From: Candidatus Sulfopaludibacter sp. SbA3
GTDB taxonomy: Bacteria; Acidobacteriota; Terriglobia; Bryobacterales; Bryobacteraceae
Length of the DNA stretch: 64,000 bases
Assembly: GCA_945890485.1 (NCBI GenBank)
Contig: CAMDCN010000004.1
Location: 186,001-250,000, forward strand
Direction of reading: 5' to 3'
In this document: positions 1 to 7,886 of the stretch, in pieces
How positions within the stretch are numbered: position 1 is the stretch's first letter
Layout: every line of letters begins with the position of its first letter
Notes under the pieces: model-generated
What the model was told of the DNA's origin: nothing
Seen by the model: the letters and a program-made list of their open reading frames with translations, nothing else
Databases searched by the model: none
Program-made: the position numbers and the translations under genes

Positions 1-305
1 AGCTCGGGGCCTTCTCCGAGCACCAGTTCTGGGTGACGCCGTATCACCCCGGCGAGCGCTACGCCTCCGGCACCTATCCCACCAGTTCGAGCGCCGAAGA
101 GGGCCTGGCCGCCTGGACGCGGGCCAACCGGCCCATCGTCAATACGGACTTGGTCGGCTGGTATACCCTCGGCTTTCATCACATCCCCCGCGCGGAAGAT
201 TGGCCCGTTATGCCGACCATGTGGCACCACTTCCATATCCGGCCCTTTCATTTCTTCAAGGCAAACCCAGTGCTCGACCTGCCCAAGGAAGTGAACAAAC
301 ATTAA
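1..305 (+). CDS. Copper amine oxidase, C-terminal fragment (partial at window start)
   Basis: The reading frame is already open at base 3 and ends with TAA at 303-305, so only about the last 100 residues are present. They carry the end typical of copper-containing primary-amine oxidases: DLVGWYTLGFHHIPRAEDWP, then VMP, then PFHFFKANPVLDLP. In this family the segment holds a copper-ligand His and the conserved EDWPVMP motif; the topaquinone Tyr would lie upstream of the window. The enzyme oxidises primary amines to aldehydes with release of ammonia and H2O2. A GTG at 33 could be mistaken for a start, but the upstream in-frame residues fit the family. The GH15 gene follows 21 nt later in the same direction. 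Confidence 0.8.
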   Translation, partial: LGAFSEHQFWVTPYHPGERYASGTYPTSSSAEEGLAAWTRANRPIVNTDLVGWYTLGFHHIPRAEDWPVMPTMWHHFHIRPFHFFKANPVLDLPKEVNKH

Positions 306-326
306 CGCTGTGCGACGATAGGTGCA

Positions 327-2168
327 ATGACCGCTTCCCTGCCTCCCCATCGCCCCATCGAATCCTGCGGCATTATTGGCAATCTGCAATCCGTTGCCCT
401 CGTCTCCACCGACGGAGCGATCGACTGGTGCTGCCTGCCGCGCTTCGACTCGCCGAGCATCTTTGCTTCCATCCTGGATCGCCAGAAGGGCGGCTATTTC
501 CGCATAGCCGCCCATTCGGAAGGGCAGAATCGCCAGTTATACCTTCCCGAAACCAACGTGCTCATCACGCGATTCCCCCGCCCGGATGGCGTGGGCGAAG
601 TGCTGGATTTCATGCCGGTTCTGCCGGAGCAGCCCTCCAACGGCGAACTCGCTCCCAGCAAGATCGTCCGCATCGTGCGCGGCGTTCGCGGCACCATGCG
701 ATTCAACCTCGATTGTTTCCCCGCCTTTGACTACGCCCGCGTCCCCCACCGCGTGGAGATCCGCCGTTGGGGCGCCATCTTTCATAGCGAGGCTGGCCGC
801 ATCACGCTGGTCAGTTCGGCGCCGATCACGGTGGAAGACGGCCGCGCGACCGCCGATTTCACAGTGCACCCGAAGCAGTCCTACACCTTCGTCTTGCGTT
901 TCCACGAAGCGGCGGAAGGCGACCCCGGCGAGCCGGATCCCGTCGACGAATTGGCGCTTCTCGATGGCGCGGTGCAGTTCTGGCGTACTTGGGTCAATCG
1001 TTGCACCTATAAGGGCCGCTGGCGTGAACGCGTTGTCCGCTCCGCCCTGGCCCTGAAGCTGCTCACCTACCGCCCCACTGGCGCCATCGTCGCCGCGGCC
1101 ACCTGTAGCCTGCCCGAAGAGATCGGCGGTGTCCGCAACTGGGACTACCGCTATACCTGGATCCGTGACGCTGCCTTCACCGTCTACGCTTTTCTCCGCA
1201 TGGGTTTCACCGAAGAGGCCACGGCGTTCATCGGATGGCTCGAACAGCGCGCCAGTGAACAGGAACGTGTCAATGGCCCGCTCAACGTCATGTACGCCAT
1301 CGACGGTCGCCATGACTTGACTGAGACCCACCTGGACCACCTCGAAGGCTATCGCGGCTCCCTCCCGGTCCGCATAGGCAACGGCGCCTACAACCAGCTC
1401 CAACTCGATATTTACGGCGAGCTCATCGACTCGCTCTACCTCTACGACAAGTATGTCTCGCAGATCTCCTATAGCCTGTGGCGCCAGATTCGCCAGATGC
1501 TCGAGTGGGTTGCCGCCAACTGGGAGCAACCGGACGAGGGGATGTGGGAGGTCCGCAGTAGCCGCCAGCAATTCGTCTACTCGAAGCTCCAGTGCTGGGT
1601 CGCCCTCGATCGTGGACTCCGCCTCGCGACACGCCACAGCCTGCCGCTGAATCGCGCCCGGATTGAGACGGAGCGCGACCGCATCTTCGAATGGATCATG
1701 GCCCAGGGATGGGATCGCGAGCTCAAGTCCTTCGTCCAATCTGCCGGCTCAAAGACTCTCGACGCGGCGAATTTACTGATGCCGCTGGTCCACTTCATTT
1801 CGCCGACCGATCCCCGCATGTTGAGCACGCTCGACCGGACGATGGAGACGCTTGTCTCGGATAGTCTCGTCTACCGGTACCAACTCCATGGAGAGAACTT
1901 CACCGACGATGGGCTGTCCGGTGGCGAAGGTACGTTCAGCATGTGCACCTTCTGGCTGGTGGAGGCGCTCGCCCGCGCCGGGCGCCTGGAAGAGGCACGT
2001 TTCATCTTCGAGAAGATGTTGACGTACGCCAATCACCTCGGCCTGTATTCGGAAGAGATCAGCCCCACGGGCCAAGCTCTCGGCAACTTCCCTCAAGCGT
2101 TTACCCACCTCGGATTGGTCAGTGCCGCCATCAATCTCAATGACCGGCTCGACGGCATCACCCGCTGA
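327..2168 (+). CDS. Glycoside hydrolase family 15 protein (glucoamylase/trehalase-like)
   Basis: The 613-aa product starts with the N-terminal beta-sandwich signature of bacterial GH15 enzymes (IESCGIIGNLQSVALVS, then DGAIDWCCLPRFDSPS). The (alpha/alpha)6-barrel catalytic domain follows, with the hallmark NWDYRYTWIRDA near residues 268-279. The length is normal for the family. GH15 members hydrolyse terminal alpha-glucosidic bonds in starch-like polymers, or trehalose in one subgroup; the sequence alone does not choose between them. No signal peptide is visible, so it is probably cytoplasmic. The ATG is preceded by an AGGTG element. Confidence 0.85.
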   Translation: MTASLPPHRPIESCGIIGNLQSVALVSTDGAIDWCCLPRFDSPSIFASILDRQKGGYFRIAAHSEGQNRQLYLPETNVLITRFPRPDGVGEVLDFMPVLPEQPSNGELAPSKIVRIVRGVRGTMRFNLDCFPAFDYARVPHRVEIRRWGAIFHSEAGRITLVSSAPITVEDGRATADFTVHPKQSYTFVLRFHEAAEGDPGEPDPVDELALLDGAVQFWRTWVNRCTYKGRWRERVVRSALALKLLTYRPTGAIVAAATCSLPEEIGGVRNWDYRYTWIRDAAFTVYAFLRMGFTEEATAFIGWLEQRASEQERVNGPLNVMYAIDGRHDLTETHLDHLEGYRGSLPVRIGNGAYNQLQLDIYGELIDSLYLYDKYVSQISYSLWRQIRQMLEWVAANWEQPDEGMWEVRSSRQQFVYSKLQCWVALDRGLRLATRHSLPLNRARIETERDRIFEWIMAQGWDRELKSFVQSAGSKTLDAANLLMPLVHFISPTDPRMLSTLDRTMETLVSDSLVYRYQLHGENFTDDGLSGGEGTFSMCTFWLVEALARAGRLEEARFIFEKMLTYANHLGLYSEEISPTGQALGNFPQAFTHLGLVSAAINLNDRLDGITR

Positions 2169-2201
2169 TCCAATTCGCCGGCGGACTACGCCTTTGTAGG
2201 T

Positions 2202-2531
2202 ATGACGACCAATCATCGCCTCAACGGATTTCTGCTAGCTGGGGCCGGCTCGATGCTCACCTTGTGCTGCAGCGGTCTGCTGGGTTTGCTGACGATCAAC
2301 CTGTTTCGCGATCTCTCGCCGTCCGGCATTGGCCCGGTGACGGCGGCCTGCTCCTATCTACTCGGCTGCATCTTCCTGGCCTTGAGCATCGTCCTCGTCC
2401 GCACGGGAGTCCGGCAAATCAAATATCGGCGGCGCGACTTTGCGGTCGTCCACCTGACGCAGCAACTGATCCCCGCCATCGTCGGCCTCGGCGCCATTAC
2501 GCCGGTATTCTGCATTTTCTTGCATATCTGA
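2202..2531 (+). CDS. Small integral membrane protein, unknown function
   Basis: The 109-aa protein has about three hydrophobic segments: near residues 8-30 (LLAGAGSMLTLCCSGLLGLL), about 45-65 (ACSYLLGCIFLALSIVLV) and the C-terminus. A basic QIKYRRRDF stretch separates the last two. No family is recognised. The 124-aa gene 46 bp downstream has the same layout and a matching QIRHLRRD segment, so the two may be tandem paralogues. There is no clear Shine-Dalgarno. It ends with TGA at 2529-2531. Confidence 0.6.
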   Translation: MTTNHRLNGFLLAGAGSMLTLCCSGLLGLLTINLFRDLSPSGIGPVTAACSYLLGCIFLALSIVLVRTGVRQIKYRRRDFAVVHLTQQLIPAIVGLGAITPVFCIFLHI

Positions 2532-2576
2532 AGAGAATTCTGATCGAAACCCCGCGGCTTATCCGCCCGCTCTGGT

Positions 2577-2951
2577 ATGCCATCCTCCCGTCCGGTTCCG
2601 CCCCTCTCTCCTCGCCACGCCCGCGTTCTCGGCGGCATCATGGCGGTCTGCGGCATAATCCTGATTACGATGATGGGTGGCCTGCTGGTCTTGTTCGCGC
2701 AGGCATTCCTCGGGTACCCAACCATCCTGGGCGACATCGAGTTCACGGGCGGACCAATCATGGCCGGGTGTATCTTTGCGCTCTTCGCCGGGATTCTGGC
2801 CTTCGGCATTGCTGGGCTGTATGGCGGCATTTGGCAAATCCGCCATCTGCGGCGCGACCCCCGCATGTTCGCAGTCGCCCAATTCTCATTCACCGCGCTT
2901 ACTATCCTCGGCACCGTCGTATCGATCGTCGGCGTCCTATTGGACCGGTAA
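2577..2951 (+). CDS. Small integral membrane protein, unknown function (possible paralogue of the preceding gene)
   Basis: The 124-aa protein has a Pro-rich N-terminus followed by three hydrophobic helices (GGIMAVCGIILITMMGGLLV, the IMAGCIFALFAGILAFGIAG region, and the C-terminal TALTILGTVVSIVGVLL region). A basic QIRHLRRDPR segment lies between helices 2 and 3. The topology and this segment resemble the 109-aa protein just upstream, suggesting a tandem duplication. Function is unknown. The stop at 2949-2951 lies 8 nt before the CCA end of the convergent tRNA-Ser gene. Confidence 0.6.
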   Translation: MPSSRPVPPLSPRHARVLGGIMAVCGIILITMMGGLLVLFAQAFLGYPTILGDIEFTGGPIMAGCIFALFAGILAFGIAGLYGGIWQIRHLRRDPRMFAVAQFSFTALTILGTVVSIVGVLLDR

Positions 2952-2959
2952 GAGATCAT

Positions 2960-3048
2960 GGCGGAGAAGGCGGGATTCGAACCCGCGGTACCCTTTCGAG
3001 TACACACGCTTTCCAAGCGTGCGCCTTAAACCACTCGGCCACCTCTCC
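2960..3048 (-). tRNA. tRNA-Ser (anticodon GGA)
   Basis: Read on the minus strand, this 89-nt sequence folds as a class II tRNA. The 7-bp acceptor stem pairs GGAGAGG with CCTTCTCC-type bases including one G-U; the anticodon stem is CACGC/GCGTG with loop TTGGAAA; there is a long variable arm, a GGTTCGAATC T-arm and an encoded CCA. The GGA anticodon reads UCC/UCU serine codons. A TAGAAT box at 3060-3065 (minus strand) is a candidate -10 element. Confidence 0.95.
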
Positions 3049-3062
3049 GCAAAAACGAAATT

Positions 3063-3887
3063 CTAGTTTACCGCGTTCCGGTATAGGAAGTCACGCACTC
3101 GGAGATACCATTCCGCAGCTAATTCCTTCTGCCAGCTTTCGGCCGGCGCCGCGCACCACGCCTCTTTCTCCAATTGGATGCCGCCAGCCTTCAACGCCCC
3201 ATCAGCCGCCGCACCCATCTTCTTCGCTAGCGCGACATCCTGCAACATATTCCGATGCTGCAACAGCCGCACCGTGGCCTTCTCGGGTTTGAACTGGGCC
3301 GGCAACTGCCGGCAAAGGTAGTCTCGCCAAGGGCTGATCATTACCGCATCCGCCCGGGCCGCCACGGCCGGCTGACCCCAGAATCGCGGAGCAAACGCGG
3401 GTACGGTTGCCCATTGCACACGCACCTCCATCGGATACACAATCCACCGGTCGCCGACCCACACCTGCGGCTCCACCTTGATCCGCCGCACCGGCGACGC
3501 GCCATCCACCCACAGGTCCAACCAGTAGCTCCGGACCTCCGGCTTCTCACTCCGGCCCTTCACAGGCATCGCCACCTTGGTCAACTCGTCCGGAAACCCC
3601 GCCTCATCGTAACCCACCTGATACAACACCGCCCGCGCGGCGTTTTCCGGGTTCTGGCCGACTTCGAGATACCAGTCCACCCCGGCCGGCACCGAGATCG
3701 TGAGGAAATACGAGGCGTACGCATTGCGAGCCACCGCGGGAGACAGAATCTCCCGCGGCCGCTCTACTTTGTCGATGGCCACCACTTCGCCATCCGGGCC
3801 CGGACGTTGAAACTCGCTACGGACCCGCAGATCCTGTCCGAGCGCCAACGCCGCGCTGCCCAACGCTACTGTCAACCAACGCCGCAT
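3063..3887 (-). CDS. Secreted protein of unknown function, translationally coupled to rng
   Basis: The 274-aa product begins with a Sec signal peptide (MRRWLTVALGSAALALGQ), so it is likely exported. The mature part mixes beta-rich hydrophobic and charged stretches; no catalytic motif or family is recognised. The start at 3887 is favoured because its ATG overlaps the rng stop in a TGATG junction, the usual sign of translational coupling. A longer in-frame extension to 4148 lies entirely inside rng and is a shadow. Its place after mre-mrd-rng suggests an envelope role, but that is inference. Confidence 0.7.
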   Translation of the reverse strand: MRRWLTVALGSAALALGQDLRVRSEFQRPGPDGEVVAIDKVERPREILSPAVARNAYASYFLTISVPAGVDWYLEVGQNPENAARAVLYQVGYDEAGFPDELTKVAMPVKGRSEKPEVRSYWLDLWVDGASPVRRIKVEPQVWVGDRWIVYPMEVRVQWATVPAFAPRFWGQPAVAARADAVMISPWRDYLCRQLPAQFKPEKATVRLLQHRNMLQDVALAKKMGAAADGALKAGGIQLEKEAWCAAPAESWQKELAAEWYLRVRDFLYRNAVN

Positions 3888-6625
3888 CAGCCCAGATCGT
3901 ACTTCTCGATGTGCACCGCCGGATCGCCCTTCACGAGCACCGGCTTCTTGAAGATGCCCTCGAGCTCTTCGAGGTACTGATTCTTGTGCGACTTGAGCAC
4001 CTTGGCCACTTCGGGATGCACCCGCAGCATGACCTCCTTGCCATCCACAGCCCGCGACAGCTTCTGCGACTCGGCCAAAATCTCGCCGATCACCGTCTGC
4101 ACGCTCTTCACGGTTCCCGATCCCTCGCAGTACGTGCAAGGCATGCAAAGGCTGCGTTCGAGCGACTGCTTCACCCGCTTACGGGTAATCGCCACCAAGC
4201 CGAAATCGTTGAACTGCAGAATCTTATACGGCGCCCGGTCGACGCGCATCGCCTCTTCCAAGGCCTGCATCACCTTCTGCCGGTTCTTCCGCTCGTCCAT
4301 GTCGATGAAGTCGACCACGATGATGCCGCCCAGATCCCGTAAGCGGATCTGCCGGACGATCTCCTTCACCGCCTCCGTGTTGGTCTTCACAATCGTGTCT
4401 TCCAACCGGTTCGACTTGCCGACGTACTTGCCCGTATTAATATCGATCGCCACCAGCGCTTCCGTCTGGTTGATCACAATGTATCCGCCCGACTTCAGCC
4501 AAACCTTCGGCCGCAGCGCCTTTTCGAGCTCCGCGGTGATGTTGAACGTGTCGAAGATCGGCACCGGCCGCGTCCACAGTTTCACCTTGTTCACGAGAGC
4601 CGGCTGGAACCGCTGCACAAAGTTCACCGTGCTCTCGTACAACTCTTCATTGTCGAGCCAGATGGTCTTGTAGTCGGTCGTCAACTGATCGCGCAGCGTC
4701 CGCTGCACGATGTCGAGATCGTGATGCACCAGCAGCGGCGCCGGCCGCTTCTCCGCCTTCGACCGGATGTCCAGCCAAAGGTTGTAGAGGAAGTTCATGT
4801 CGGCGGCGAGTTCCTCTTCGCTCTGCCCTTCCCCAGCCGTCCGGATGATAAACCCGCCCGGCATCCCGGTGCGGTGCGTTTGCAAAATCCTCTTTAACCG
4901 CAGGCGCTCCTCGTCGGAGCCGATCTTCCGCGAGACGCCATTATGGTCCGTCGTCGGCATGTAGACACAGAAGCGTCCCGGTAAAGCGATGTGCGAGGTG
5001 ATGCGCGCACCCTTGGCCCCGATCGGTTCCTTCGAAATCTGCACCAGGATCTCCTGGCCCGGCTTCAGCAGGTCGGTGATCTGTGGCAGCGGAGGACGTT
5101 CCCGCCGGTCCCGGTCTCCGCCGCGGTCACCGCCACGATCGCCCGTGCGCTCGTTGCGTTCCGGGCGTTCCGCACGCTCGGTCCGCTCCGGACGTTCCCG
5201 CACTTCCACCGGCGCTGCGGCAGCTGCCACCACCGGCGGCGCGTTCGGATCTTCAATCTCGTTACCCCGCTCCCTCGGCCCGCGCCGGCGGCCGCGCGAA
5301 CGCCGGCCCCGCGCCTGGAACCGCGAGTTCCGATCCCGGTCCCGCAACGCCGCAGTCAGACTCTGCGGCTGCCGGGCCGGCTCCGGACCCTCGTCCTCGC
5401 CCTCAGCCAGAACTACCGGTTCGTCGCCGTCTTCGCTCTCGCCGTCTTCTTCTCCGTCCTCATCCAAGTCGATTTCGGCCAGGCCTTCCTCGGCGGCAAT
5501 AGCAGCCTCAGCCGCCGCCTGCGCCGCGTCGAGTTCGTCCTCTTCCTCTTCGATGTCGGCGTCGAGTTCTTCGCGCGCCTCTTCGATCGCCGCCTCTTCG
5601 TCGGCCTCCAACTCCTCTTCAATACTGTGCGCGATCTCGATGGGCGCTTCGGGCTCAGGTTCGGGTTCGGAGACCGCTACGACCGCTTCCACGAAGGGCG
5701 GCGGCTCGGGAATGGCTTCGGCTTCCGGAGTTTCGACGACGACTGCCTCGACCACGGGCTCCGGTTCAGGGGCAACCACGGCTTCAACCTGGGCTAACAC
5801 CTGCTCGACGATGGCTTCGTTCTGTAATTTCGCGGCGATCGGCTCCACCACCGCTTCGTGCGCAACGACTGGCGGCCGCACGGGCTGCTGCCGCCGGTAC
5901 TTCGCCAAGGACTCGCCCGGCAACACAATCGGTTCCACCAGCGAAGGCGCCCAGATCGAACCTGTCGACGGAGCTTCTACTTCCGGAGCCGCTTCGATTA
6001 CTTCCGGCTCGTCCTCCGCCTCACCGTCGACGGCTGGCGCCTCGTCCGCGCTCGCATACTTCGAGTCCGGCAGATTATTGCCTGGCCCCCGCTCCCGACG
6101 GCCACGCCGACGGCCACGGCGTCCGCGGCCGCGGTCCCGGTCACCGCCGCGATCTCCCCGCCGTGCTTCTTCGGTTCCCGGCGCCGCGCCATCTACCGCC
6201 ACGGCCTCTTCTTCGCCGTCTACGACTTCGTCCGCTAGCGGAGCCTCATCCAACACCGGCGCTGCCGCCACCGGCGCGATCGGCCGGCGCTCCCGATCGC
6301 GGTCGCGATCCCGGTCCCGGCGGCCACCACCGCCGCTGGGCCGCTCCCGCTCCGGCCGGGGCTCATCGCCGCCGACTTTGTCGAGGTCGTCGTGGTGCTC
6401 TTCAAAAAAGTCCGAGACGTAAAGAAAGGCGTCCCGCTCCAGGCCCAGGTCCACAAACGCCGATTGCATACCCGGCAGAACCCGGGTCACGCGGCCTTTA
6501 TGAATGCTCCCGGCCAGCGAATATTCGTTCGCTCGCTGGAAGTACAACTCTACTAATTGATCATCCTCAAGAATCGCCACCTTGGTTTCGTGGCGGTTCG
6601 ATGAAATCACTAACTCTTTGCTCAT
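3887..6625 (-). CDS. rng: Ribonuclease E/G family protein with a long acidic/Arg-rich insertion
   Basis: The 912-aa protein is an RNase E/G-type endoribonuclease of RNA processing and decay. The first about 85 residues begin an S1 domain (MSKELVISSNRHETK; GRVTRVLPGMQSAFVDLG). The S1 fold resumes near residue 512 (LLKPGQEILVQISKEPIGAKG). The DNase I-like catalytic region has VAIDINTGKYVGK and VVDFIDMDERKNRQK, which carry the metal-binding Asp residues. CMPCTYC is the zinc-link region. Residues about 88-510 are a low-complexity insertion of RDRDRD, acidic and Pro/Ala stretches, far longer than in E. coli RNase G. AGGAG precedes the ATG. The gene sits 169 bp after rodA in the mre order. Confidence 0.9.
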   Translation of the reverse strand: MSKELVISSNRHETKVAILEDDQLVELYFQRANEYSLAGSIHKGRVTRVLPGMQSAFVDLGLERDAFLYVSDFFEEHHDDLDKVGGDEPRPERERPSGGGGRRDRDRDRDRERRPIAPVAAAPVLDEAPLADEVVDGEEEAVAVDGAAPGTEEARRGDRGGDRDRGRGRRGRRRGRRERGPGNNLPDSKYASADEAPAVDGEAEDEPEVIEAAPEVEAPSTGSIWAPSLVEPIVLPGESLAKYRRQQPVRPPVVAHEAVVEPIAAKLQNEAIVEQVLAQVEAVVAPEPEPVVEAVVVETPEAEAIPEPPPFVEAVVAVSEPEPEPEAPIEIAHSIEEELEADEEAAIEEAREELDADIEEEEDELDAAQAAAEAAIAAEEGLAEIDLDEDGEEDGESEDGDEPVVLAEGEDEGPEPARQPQSLTAALRDRDRNSRFQARGRRSRGRRRGPRERGNEIEDPNAPPVVAAAAAPVEVRERPERTERAERPERNERTGDRGGDRGGDRDRRERPPLPQITDLLKPGQEILVQISKEPIGAKGARITSHIALPGRFCVYMPTTDHNGVSRKIGSDEERLRLKRILQTHRTGMPGGFIIRTAGEGQSEEELAADMNFLYNLWLDIRSKAEKRPAPLLVHHDLDIVQRTLRDQLTTDYKTIWLDNEELYESTVNFVQRFQPALVNKVKLWTRPVPIFDTFNITAELEKALRPKVWLKSGGYIVINQTEALVAIDINTGKYVGKSNRLEDTIVKTNTEAVKEIVRQIRLRDLGGIIVVDFIDMDERKNRQKVMQALEEAMRVDRAPYKILQFNDFGLVAITRKRVKQSLERSLCMPCTYCEGSGTVKSVQTVIGEILAESQKLSRAVDGKEVMLRVHPEVAKVLKSHKNQYLEELEGIFKKPVLVKGDPAVHIEKYDLG

Positions 6626-6794
6626 CGCTCACTCTCCTGACGGAGCAAGCGGCCAAACGGTACGGCGCAAGTAGGGCAAGAATGTCACGCGGGCGGCTAC
6701 AGAGCCGGCCCATGCGGAAGTTGAAACTCGAAATCAAATCTTGGTCTGTCCTCTACGCCGGAGCTGCGTCTGCCGCCGCTTCCAGTTCGATTCG

Positions 6795-7886
6795 TCAATT
6801 CACAAAACGCCGAAGCCGCACATTATGCACGAGCCCCAGCATCATAAAAACACTCAACATGCCGGATCCGCCGCTGCTCATGAAGGGAAGCGGAATGCCC
6901 GTCACAGGCATCCGGCCCACTACCATGCCAACGTTCACCAGCATGTGAAATAGCAATAACGCGCAGATTCCCATGCAGATATACATCCCCGCGCGGTCAG
7001 GCGAGGTCTGTGCATTCTGCACGATCTGCATCAACAACAGAAAATACAACCCTAAGACGACAACTACGCCGACAAATCCGTGCTCCTCAGCAAAGGCCGA
7101 GAAAATAAAGTCTGTGTGCGGTACCGGCAGGAACTGCAGTCTCGTCTGCGTCCCCTGCGTCACCCCTTTGCCCCACATGCCGCCGTTCCCAATCGCGATC
7201 TTCGATTGAATAATCTGATAGCCCTCGCCCTTCGGGTCGCGGCTCGGATCCAGGAACGTTTCAATACGGCTTTTCTGATAGTCCTTTAGCAGGAACCAAC
7301 TCGACGGAATCAGCACCGCCACCAGAACTCCCAAAATCAACGCGTACTGCCAGCGCAGCCCCGCGAGAAAAATGCCCGTGGCGAGAATCGGAAGGTAGGT
7401 GAGAGAGGTGCCCAAATCCGGCTGCTTCATTACCAGTAACATTGGTAACCCGACCAAACCGATCAGCTTCAACAGATCGCGCCAGTGAAGGACGTCTGTC
7501 TTCAGCTCCGTTAGGAACCGGGCCACCATCAGAACTACGACAATCTTAGCGAATTCTGAGACCTGCAGGAGTACACCCCCCGGCAGTGCTATCCAGCGCC
7601 TCGCCCCGAACACTTTCGTCCCAATCACAAACGTCAACAACAACAGCACCACCACCCCGATGTACAGCACCGGAACCTGCCCCAACAACGTGTGGTAGTC
7701 GATCGAACTGATGAGCCACATCAGCAGCAGCCCCAGCACAATCCACACCATCTGCTTCCACCACGCGTTATGGAACTTCGTCCCCTGGGTCGCACTGAAG
7801 ATCTGCAAGACACCCAGCCCGCAGATGAACAGCGACAGCAGCAGTAGCGCCCAATCCAAATCCCGGAGTGTACGGTACGAAGCCAT
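6795..7886 (-). CDS. rodA: Rod-shape peptidoglycan glycosyltransferase RodA (SEDS family)
   Basis: The 363-aa polytopic membrane protein is of the SEDS family. It polymerises lipid II glycan strands with its partner PBP2 in the elongasome. Diagnostic features are about ten transmembrane helices, GARRWIALPGG, KQPDLGTSL and the C-terminal GIPLPFMSSGGSGML signature. The ATG shares its A with the stop of mrdA (overlap at 7886), so the two partners are translationally coupled. It is the last gene of the mreB-mreC-mreD-mrdA-rodA order. Confidence 0.95.
   Translation of the reverse strand: MASYRTLRDLDWALLLLSLFICGLGVLQIFSATQGTKFHNAWWKQMVWIVLGLLLMWLISSIDYHTLLGQVPVLYIGVVVLLLLTFVIGTKVFGARRWIALPGGVLLQVSEFAKIVVVLMVARFLTELKTDVLHWRDLLKLIGLVGLPMLLVMKQPDLGTSLTYLPILATGIFLAGLRWQYALILGVLVAVLIPSSWFLLKDYQKSRIETFLDPSRDPKGEGYQIIQSKIAIGNGGMWGKGVTQGTQTRLQFLPVPHTDFIFSAFAEEHGFVGVVVVLGLYFLLLMQIVQNAQTSPDRAGMYICMGICALLLFHMLVNVGMVVGRMPVTGIPLPFMSSGGSGMLSVFMMLGLVHNVRLRRFVN

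Noticed and set aside
537-1739. 400-codon ORF antisense to the GH15 gene
   Set aside because: It is fully antisense to a well-supported gene, with composition typical of a mirror frame in GC-rich DNA.
3887-4148. Upstream extension of the 274-aa exported protein
   Set aside because: It lies wholly inside rng in another frame, has shadow-like Gly/Arg composition and would bury the signal peptide.
4989-6422. 477-codon Ser/Arg-rich ORF antisense to rng
   Set aside because: It mirrors the low-complexity insertion of RNase E/G; Ser/Arg runs are the complement of Asp/Glu/Arg codons.
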